Source: JBGOUJ01 sp041477005
Lineage (GTDB): Bacteria > Acidobacteriota > Terriglobia > Bryobacterales > JACQDG01
Assembly (NCBI GenBank): GCA_041477005.1
Contig: JBGOUJ010000448.1
Span: forward strand, 1 to 6,454
Length of the DNA: 6,454 nt
Direction: 5' to 3'
Position numbers and translations under genes: made by a program. Under the pieces are notes generated by a model. It was not told where the DNA came from and made no database searches. It saw nothing but the letters and a program-made list of their open reading frames with translations. Shown in pieces: positions 1-4,700 of the stretch; within the stretch, counting starts at the first letter, position 1; each line of letters opens with the position of its first letter.

Positions 1-1
1 C

Positions 2-796
2 CATTACCACGGCTGGCTCGACCCGTCGCCGGGCACTCTGATTCTGCCCTGGAACGACGTGGCGGCGGTGGAGAAGGCGGTGGCCGAGCACGGGAGCGAG
101 ATCGCCGCGTTCATCACCGAGCCGATCCTGTGCAACGGCGGCTGCATTCTGCCGGCGCCTGGATATCTCGAAGCGCTGCGCGACATCACCGCGCGGCACG
201 GCATCGTGCTGATCTTCGACGAGGTAATCACCGGCTTTCGGGTCTCGCTGGGTGGAGCGCAGCAGCTCTACGGCATCACGCCCGACCTCGCGACGCTGGG
301 CAAGGCCGTGGCCGCCGGCCTCCCGTTGAGCGTGGTGGCGGGGCGCGGGGAGATCATGGACGTGGTGGCCTCGGGCAAAGTGCTGCACGGCGGAACGTTC
401 AACGGCAATCCGGTCGTGCTGGCGGCGGCGGAAGCGACTCTCGAGGAGCTGGCTCGCGACGAGGGCGCCGCGTTGAAACGCGCGGCGGACCATGGACGCC
501 GGCTGCGCGCGGGGATCGAAGCCGCGGCCGCCCGAAACGGCGTGGCCCTGACCATCAACGGCGTGGAAACGGTTTTCCGGCTGTCGTTCGGCGACGAGGG
601 GCCGGTGACCGACGCGCGCGGCCTTACCTCTCCGCCGCGAGGCCGGCTGGGGGCTTTCCTGGGCGCCGCGCTCGACGCCGGCCTCTACCTTTTGCCCGAT
701 GGGCGCTGGTATGTTTCGACCGTCCACGGCGCGGCGGAGCTCGACCAGTCGCTGGCCGCTGCGGCCGACGCCTTTCGAGCGGTGCACGACGCCTAG
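2..796 (+). CDS. Class III aminotransferase, glutamate-1-semialdehyde aminomutase-like (5' partial)
   Basis: This is the C-terminal 264 residues of a fold-type I PLP enzyme; the start lies before the window and the frame is open from base 2. The fragment opens with HYHGW, as in the YHGW motif of glutamate-1-semialdehyde 2,1-aminomutase and related class III aminotransferases. It then shows AAFITEP (fragment residues 35-41), LIFDEVITGFR (70-80, where Asp73 should bind the PLP pyridine nitrogen), DLATLGKAVAAGLP (95-108, where Lys101 is the likely Schiff-base lysine) and GGTFNGNP (130-137, phosphate contact). The catalytic residues in this part are therefore intact. The product is a cytoplasmic aminotransferase or aminomutase. 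The C-terminal region diverges from strict HemL sequences, so an amino-acid or amino-sugar transaminase is as likely as a tetrapyrrole enzyme. It is the first visible gene of a tight cluster with the metallo-hydrolase three bases downstream. Confidence 0.9.
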   Translation, partial: HYHGWLDPSPGTLILPWNDVAAVEKAVAEHGSEIAAFITEPILCNGGCILPAPGYLEALRDITARHGIVLIFDEVITGFRVSLGGAQQLYGITPDLATLGKAVAAGLPLSVVAGRGEIMDVVASGKVLHGGTFNGNPVVLAAAEATLEELARDEGAALKRAADHGRRLRAGIEAAAARNGVALTINGVETVFRLSFGDEGPVTDARGLTSPPRGRLGAFLGAALDAGLYLLPDGRWYVSTVHGAAELDQSLAAAADAFRAVHDA

Positions 797-799
797 CCC

Positions 800-1777
800 G
801 TGAGCGACCCCCTCGCTCCCGCCGAGGTTTCTCCGGGCGTCTGGCTGATCCGGCTCCCGCTGCCCATCCCCATAGCGGTCATCAACGTCTATCTGATCCG
901 CGGCGTGGACGGCTTCCTGCTGCTCGATTGCGGGATGAAGACGAAGGCCTGCCGGGAGGCCCTGGCGGCGGGTCTCGCCGCGGCGGGCGCCGGCTGGAGC
1001 GACATCCGGCAGATCCTGATCAGTCATCTTCATCCGGATCATTTCGGCCTGGCGGCCGAGGTGCAGCGGCAATCCGGCGCCACTATCCTGATGCACGCGG
1101 CCGAGGCGGCTCTGGCCACGCCGCGCTTCCTGGACGACTTCTTTTCCAAGCACACGGCATGGCTCGCCGAGCACGGCGTGCCGGCCGATGAGACCGAAGA
1201 GATCGCGCAGGCCTCGCGGGGCGTCGAGGAGTTCATCGAGATGGTCCAGCCGGACCGCACGCTCGGAGATGGCGACCGGCTGCCGGTCGCGGGGGGCAAC
1301 CTCGAAGTCTGGTGGACGCCGGGTCATTCCCCCGGCCTGCTGACCTTCTACTGGCCCCAGCGAAAGCTCTACTTCTCGAGCGACCACCTGATCGAGAAGA
1401 TCACTCCCAACATCGGCCTGCACAGCCACTCCTCGCAGAACCCGCTGGGGGACTACCTGGCATCGCTCGAGCGCATCAAAGAAAAGGAAATCGACCTGGT
1501 GCTGCCGTCGCACGGCCACCCCTTCGGCGGGCATCGGGAATGGATCGTGGCCACCGAAAAGCATCATCGGGACCGCTGCGGGCGGATGCTCGCCGCCGTG
1601 GCGACCAGGCCGCTTACGGCTTATGAGGTGGTGAACGTCGAGTGGGGATCCCTTTCCCCGCTGAATGAAAGGTTCGCGGTGGCTGAGACGCTCGCTCACC
1701 TGGAGTACATTCGGCGGCAAGGACGCGTGGCCTCCGTCCCGGATGACGGGCTGATAAGATGGAAGGCGATCCAATGA
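800..1777 (+). CDS. MBL-fold metallo-hydrolase with C-terminal winged-helix domain
   Basis: This 325-residue cytoplasmic hydrolase of the metallo-beta-lactamase superfamily has no signal peptide. The HxHxDH metal motif is HLHPDH (residues 76-81). The other ligands are His176 in WTPGHSPG, Asp195 in FSSDH and His238 in LPSHGHPF, so a complete dinuclear zinc site is predicted. The C-terminal part from about residue 250 (LTAYEVVNVEWG followed by FAVAETLAHLEYIRRQGRV) resembles the winged-helix tail of LACTB2-like and glyoxalase-II-like members. That argues for hydrolysis of a thioester, ester or lactone rather than beta-lactam resistance; the substrate is not evident. The GTG start follows the aminotransferase stop by three bases and no clear Shine-Dalgarno is visible, so translation probably depends on coupling to the upstream gene. 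The stop codon overlaps an ATG at 1774 (ATGA). Confidence 0.9.
   Translation: MSDPLAPAEVSPGVWLIRLPLPIPIAVINVYLIRGVDGFLLLDCGMKTKACREALAAGLAAAGAGWSDIRQILISHLHPDHFGLAAEVQRQSGATILMHAAEAALATPRFLDDFFSKHTAWLAEHGVPADETEEIAQASRGVEEFIEMVQPDRTLGDGDRLPVAGGNLEVWWTPGHSPGLLTFYWPQRKLYFSSDHLIEKITPNIGLHSHSSQNPLGDYLASLERIKEKEIDLVLPSHGHPFGGHREWIVATEKHHRDRCGRMLAAVATRPLTAYEVVNVEWGSLSPLNERFAVAETLAHLEYIRRQGRVASVPDDGLIRWKAIQ
1761..1766 (+). promoter_or_regulatory. Shine-Dalgarno GGAAGG placed for the ATG at 1774
   Basis: GGAAGG lies 7 nt before the ATG at 1774, which overlaps the stop of the MBL hydrolase gene. The spacing suits that ATG and not the ATG at 1791, which begins the long downstream reading frame and has only the weak sequence GGCAAAGA before it. 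The site therefore favours initiation on a six-codon minicistron rather than directly on the secreted-protein gene. Confidence 0.55.
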
Positions 1778-1794
1778 AAACCGGCAAAGAATGA
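1774..1794 (+). other. Possible six-codon coupling minicistron (MKTGKE)
   Basis: An ATG at 1774 with a well-placed GGAAGG reads six codons, MKTGKE, and stops at a TGA (1792-1794) that overlaps the ATG of the next gene as ATGA. Its own ATG overlaps the preceding gene's TGA as ATGA as well. Ten bases, AATGAAAACC, occur twice 17 bp apart (1773-1782 and 1790-1799), so the second ATG looks like a copy of the first displaced out of frame. It may be a real coupling device, or merely the remains of the original gene start after a repeat inserted. The short length makes coincidence possible. Confidence 0.3.
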
Positions 1795-3065
1795 AAACCA
1801 AGGCAAAAGGCAAAGTGCAAAAGCCAAAAGGCAAAAATCGAGGAAGGGGACATTTTATTGATGCCCGGCCCGAGGGCCGGGCAGAGTGCCGCGCCGCGAA
1901 GCGGCGCATCCGTTACTTTTGCCTTTTGTCTTTTGCACTTTGCCTTTTGCCTTGGTTTGTCGCCCGGGCCTCCGCCCAGCAGCCGGTGACCTTCCACGGC
2001 CGTCAGGCCTGGTCCCTAGAGAACGATCTTCTCCGCGTCACCGTGCTGAGGGGAGGTGGCCATATCGCCGAGCTTGTGCGGAAGAGCCCCCAGGAAGTAA
2101 ACCCGCTGTGGATCCCGACGTGGCCGTCGATCGAGCCTTCTACCTACACACGCGACAAACATGGCAAGGTGTATGGAACCGATTCCGAGGCGGCGACGCT
2201 TTCGGGCATCATGGGACACAACGTGGCTTTCGCTTACTGGGGAGCCCCGTCGCCGGCCGAGTTCAAGGCCGGGCTCAGCTACCACGGCGAGGTTTCGACG
2301 CTGGCGTGGTACGCGGTGACGTCCAGGCCCGGCGAATTCACTTACCGCGCCGATTTGGCCCAATCGCACACCTCGCTCACTCGCACCCTGCGCCTGCGGC
2401 CGGGCCAGCCGGTTCTCTATTTCGAGGAGACCGCCGAAAACCAGACCCCCTTTGACCGCCCGTTCGGCTGGGTGGAGCACGTGACGTTCGGCCCCCCGTT
2501 TGTGGACGCCAAGAGCAGCGCCTTTGACGCCTCGGCGACCCGGGGCGAGAGCCGGGACCGCGAGTTCACCTGGCCGATGGCGGGCGACCGGGACCTGCGG
2601 CGCTTCTCGCAAGACGAGCGCAGCGAAGACATGGCCTACCTCCTGCTCGATCCGGGCCGCGAAGTGGAGTTCGTCTCGGCGGTCAATACGCAGTACCGGC
2701 TGCTCACCGCTTACATCTTCAAGCGCCGCGATTTCCCCTGGCTGAGCTTGTGGGAGCAGAACCGCACCCGGATGCAGCCGCCGTGGAACGGGGCAGCCCA
2801 AACCCGCGGCATGGAATTCGGCAACACGCGGGTGTCCGGCACGGAGCGGGCCTATATGCGGAGGCCATCGATCTGGGAGACGCCGGCGTTCGGGTTGCTC
2901 GACGCGCTGGGCAAGCAGACCGCGCGCTACCTGGCGGTGGTCGTTCCCGTGCCGGAGGGCTTCGAGGGCGTCCGGGACATCCGGATCGCCGGAAACGAGA
3001 TCCTGATCGTCGGCCGCCCACAAGAACAAAACATCCACGTTTTGTTTGACCCATCCCTATTCTGA
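1791..3065 (+). CDS. Secreted protein of probable galactose-mutarotase-like fold
   Basis: This 424-residue exported protein has an unusually long signal peptide: a basic stretch at residues 2-42, a hydrophobic core near 43-56 (FCLLSFALCLLP) and a likely signal peptidase I site ASA|QQ after residue 62. The mature part starts with HGRQAWSLENDLLRVTVLRGGG (69-90), which resembles the opening strands of aldose-epimerase or galactose-mutarotase superfamily beta-sandwiches. Later conserved-looking points are WVEHVTFGPPF (227-237; His230 could match the catalytic histidine region) and WEQNRT...GMEFGNT (321-346; Glu342 could be an acidic catalytic or sugar-binding residue). Those active-site equivalences are inference; a non-catalytic carbohydrate-binding protein is also possible. 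The ATG at 1791 is the only plausible in-frame ATG before the signal core. It lacks a good ribosome site and overlaps the minicistron stop. Residues 3-56 are encoded by an inverted-repeat element. Confidence 0.72.
   Translation: MKTKAKGKVQKPKGKNRGRGHFIDARPEGRAECRAAKRRIRYFCLLSFALCLLPWFVARASAQQPVTFHGRQAWSLENDLLRVTVLRGGGHIAELVRKSPQEVNPLWIPTWPSIEPSTYTRDKHGKVYGTDSEAATLSGIMGHNVAFAYWGAPSPAEFKAGLSYHGEVSTLAWYAVTSRPGEFTYRADLAQSHTSLTRTLRLRPGQPVLYFEETAENQTPFDRPFGWVEHVTFGPPFVDAKSSAFDASATRGESRDREFTWPMAGDRDLRRFSQDERSEDMAYLLLDPGREVEFVSAVNTQYRLLTAYIFKRRDFPWLSLWEQNRTRMQPPWNGAAQTRGMEFGNTRVSGTERAYMRRPSIWETPAFGLLDALGKQTARYLAVVVPVPEGFEGVRDIRIAGNEILIVGRPQEQNIHVLFDPSLF
1862..1883 (+). repeat. GC-rich 10-bp palindrome in the element spacer
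   Basis: The arms 1862-1871 and 1874-1883 are perfectly complementary around a GA centre. This is the first of two compact hairpins between the heptamer arms. The structure is typical of REP-like sequence, but the family is not identified. Confidence 0.75.
1891..1907 (+). repeat. Second GC-rich hairpin in the element spacer
   Basis: GCGCCGC (1891-1897) and GCGGCGC (1901-1907) form a perfect 7-bp stem with a GAA loop. It stands 7 nt after the first hairpin, so the pair forms a double-hairpin unit inside the heptamer palindrome, as in REP doublets. Confidence 0.7.
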
Positions 3066-3272
3066 TCGATTCGACCGGAAATTTTTTCCGGGCGGCCATC
3101 CGGTCGGCTTTGCAACTCCCTCAAAACAAGGCTGAAACGAACTGGCAGCCGAAGTGCTGCTGACAAGCTCTAAGCGAGCAACGGGCGCTAGCGGGGCGGA
3201 GTCGGCTGTGTGCTTTGGCGCCAGCACCGCTCCCTGACGGCCGACAGCCCAGAAGAAGAGGAGGGTGCATAA
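3066..3272. other. Intergenic region with two mutually exclusive hairpins
   Basis: This 207-bp gap separates the secreted-protein gene from the ompA-like gene. Just after the stop at 3063-3065, CCGGAAA (3075-3081) pairs with TTTCCGG (3085-3091). The overlapping CGACCGGA (3072-3079) can pair instead with TCCGGTCG (3099-3106). Neither stem is followed by a T tract, so it is not a canonical intrinsic terminator, although it may protect the transcript end or act with Rho. A promoter for the downstream gene is expected here, but no convincing -35/-10 pair could be picked out. No open frame with coding character was seen. Confidence 0.5.
3259..3265 (+). promoter_or_regulatory. Strong Shine-Dalgarno AGGAGGG
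   Basis: AGGAGGG lies 7 nt before the ATG at 3273. It is the best ribosome-binding site in the window and settles the start of the OmpA-family gene, whose product then begins with a clean signal peptide. Confidence 0.85.
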
Positions 3273-4700
3273 ATGCGCTTCCGAAATGTCTCTTTCTTGG
3301 TGCTTTTGTCTTTGTGCGTTCCGGCATGGGGCCAGCAGGAGCTGCCGAGCCAGCCGTCCAGCCAGGTGCCGATCTACCGGGTCACCGTGGTGGGGCGCAC
3401 GATCAAGGCGATCAACTACGGGCACCGCACCGAGCCTACGAAAATCGATTTTCGCGGCACGGTGCTCGAGCCCGGCGCCCGCGGGGAGGCGAGAGTCGAG
3501 AGCAAGCGAGGCGCCGCGGATGTCCAGGCCAAGTTCGAGAAACTGCTGCCGCCGACCAAGTTCGGCCGCCAATATCTGACTTACGTCCTGTGGGCCATCA
3601 CCCCCGAGGGGCGGCCGGTCAATCTCGGCGAAATCGTCCTGGACGACTCCAACAAGGCCAAGCTGCACGTGACCGCCGACCTGCAGGCTTTCGCCCTCCT
3701 GGTGACGGCCGAGCCTTACTACTCGGTGGCACAGCCGAGCGACGTGGTGGTGATGGAAAACGTGGTGCGCAGCGACACGATCGGAAACATCCAGACCGTG
3801 GAAGCGAAATACGAGCTGATGCCGCGAGGCCAGTACACCATGGATACCGCAGCCGCCGAGTCGCGCACGGAGGGCAAGAAGCTGTCGCTCGACCGCTATG
3901 AGGCCGTCCTGGAGCTCTACCAGGCGCAGAACGCGGTGCAGATCGCCCAATCCGAGGGCGCCGACCGCTACGCCGCCGACACCTTGCGAAAGGCCCAGCA
4001 GCTTCTGCAACAGGCTCAGAATTACCAGGCGCAGAAAGGGAGCGCCAAGCAGGTCGTCACCACGGCCCGGGAAGCGGCGCAGGCGGCCGAGGATTCGCGG
4101 GCGATCACGGCCAAGCGGCGCGAGGAGGAGCGGAAGGCCAACGAACGCAAGGTGACCGCCGAACGGGAGGCGACTGGCCGCGGCCAAGCGGAGACTGCCG
4201 CCCAGGCCGCCTCGGAGCCGCCTCCGGCCACCCAACCAGCGGCGGTCGAGCCCGCGGCAGCAGACGCGCGCGTGCGAGTGGCCCAGCAGTTGAGCGGCAT
4301 TCTGGACACGCGGGACACGCCTCGCGGTGTGGCCGTGAGCCTGTATGAAAACCTCTTCGACCCCGGCCGCGCCACGCTGCGCCCGGAAGCGCGGGAAAAG
4401 CTGTCGCAGATCTCCGGGGTCGTCTCGGCATATCCCGGCTTGAAGGCGCAAGTGGAGGGCTACACCAACGGCATGGGCGATCAGGATCTTTACAGCCAGC
4501 GCGCGGAGGCCGTGCGCGACTATCTCCTCCAGCGGGGCATCACCGCCACGTCCATCACCGCCCGCGGATTTAGCATGAGGCCGCCCGAGGGCTCGCCGCA
4601 GCGCCGCCGTGTGGACATCATTCTCTCGGGCCAGCCGATCGGCGCGGTCAGCGTTTCGCGGCTGGACCGTACAGCACTCGGCCCGGGCGGCGCTCAGTGA
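3273..4700 (+). CDS. Secreted OmpA-family protein with RskA-like beta domain and helical linker
   Basis: This 475-residue envelope protein has a signal peptide at residues 1-20 (MRFRNVSFLVLLSLCVPAWG, cleavage probably before QQ). Residues 34-170 form a beta-rich domain. The part YVLWAITPEGRPVNLGEIV (104-122) and FALLVTAEPYYSVAQPSDVVV (140-160) resembles the C-terminal domain of anti-sigma-K (RskA) proteins. Residues 200-305 are rich in Ala, Glu, Lys, Gln and Arg and should form a long helix or coiled coil, followed by a Pro/Ala linker (about 310-330). Residues 355-452 are an OmpA/MotB peptidoglycan-binding domain with VEGYTNGMGD, DLYSQRAEAVRDYL, ITARGF and QRRRVDI. The usual Asp of the GHTD/GYTD motif is Asn399; the conserved Arg410 is kept. 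No N-terminal beta-barrel is visible, so it is more likely periplasmic and wall-bound than a porin. The last 17 residues are encoded in the overlap with the convergent gene. Confidence 0.88.
   Translation: MRFRNVSFLVLLSLCVPAWGQQELPSQPSSQVPIYRVTVVGRTIKAINYGHRTEPTKIDFRGTVLEPGARGEARVESKRGAADVQAKFEKLLPPTKFGRQYLTYVLWAITPEGRPVNLGEIVLDDSNKAKLHVTADLQAFALLVTAEPYYSVAQPSDVVVMENVVRSDTIGNIQTVEAKYELMPRGQYTMDTAAAESRTEGKKLSLDRYEAVLELYQAQNAVQIAQSEGADRYAADTLRKAQQLLQQAQNYQAQKGSAKQVVTTAREAAQAAEDSRAITAKRREEERKANERKVTAEREATGRGQAETAAQAASEPPPATQPAAVEPAAADARVRVAQQLSGILDTRDTPRGVAVSLYENLFDPGRATLRPEAREKLSQISGVVSAYPGLKAQVEGYTNGMGDQDLYSQRAEAVRDYLLQRGITATSITARGFSMRPPEGSPQRRRVDIILSGQPIGAVSVSRLDRTALGPGGAQ

Larger units (their letters stand above)
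1795..1958 (+). repeat. Inverted-repeat element of heptamer units, read through as the signal peptide
   Basis: The left arm at 1795-1836 and right arm at 1917-1958 are reverse complements over 42 bp with one mismatch (C1824 against T1929). Both arms are built from degenerate 7-bp units of GCAAAAG, or CTTTTGC on the right. The 80-nt spacer carries two GC-rich hairpins and the stretch AGGAAGGGGACATTTTATT. The whole looks like a non-autonomous palindromic element of MITE or REPIN type, or two tandem-heptamer tracts facing each other. No transposase is present. The element begins directly after the start codon at 1791 and lies wholly inside the coding frame, where it is AT-richer than its surroundings in the arms. 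Confidence 0.8.

Noticed and set aside
130..1191. 353-codon + strand frame across the aminotransferase and MBL genes
   Set aside because: The product is Arg/Gly/Ala-rich without motifs and spans two genes whose conserved residues lie in another frame.
1795..1958. CRISPR array or tandem-repeat spacer array
   Set aside because: The units are degenerate heptamers in two opposed arms, without regular 30-40 bp spacers and without cas genes.
1861..1989. Out-of-frame ORF starting at ATG 1861 after AGGAAGGGG
   Set aside because: The purine-rich tract is 11 nt before the ATG, but the frame ends after about 43 codons just beyond the repeat and does not join the conserved part of any protein. It is kept only as an illustration of the frame-independent hydrophobic arm.
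2016..3038. 340-codon - strand frame opposite the mutarotase-like gene
   Set aside because: It has no start signals or family pattern, and its composition is typical of an antisense GC-rich frame.
3111..3258. Small RNA, riboswitch or sigma-70 promoter in the gap before the OmpA-family gene
   Set aside because: A CTGACA at 3160-3165 has no acceptable -10 partner at the right spacing, and no known riboswitch core or tRNA fold was recognised.
3057..4451. 464-codon open frame antisense to the OmpA-family gene
   Set aside because: It is a shadow of GC-rich codon usage. The product is a low-complexity run of Leu, Gly, Arg and His with no recognisable motif, while the + strand has a strong ribosome site, a signal peptide and OmpA motifs.
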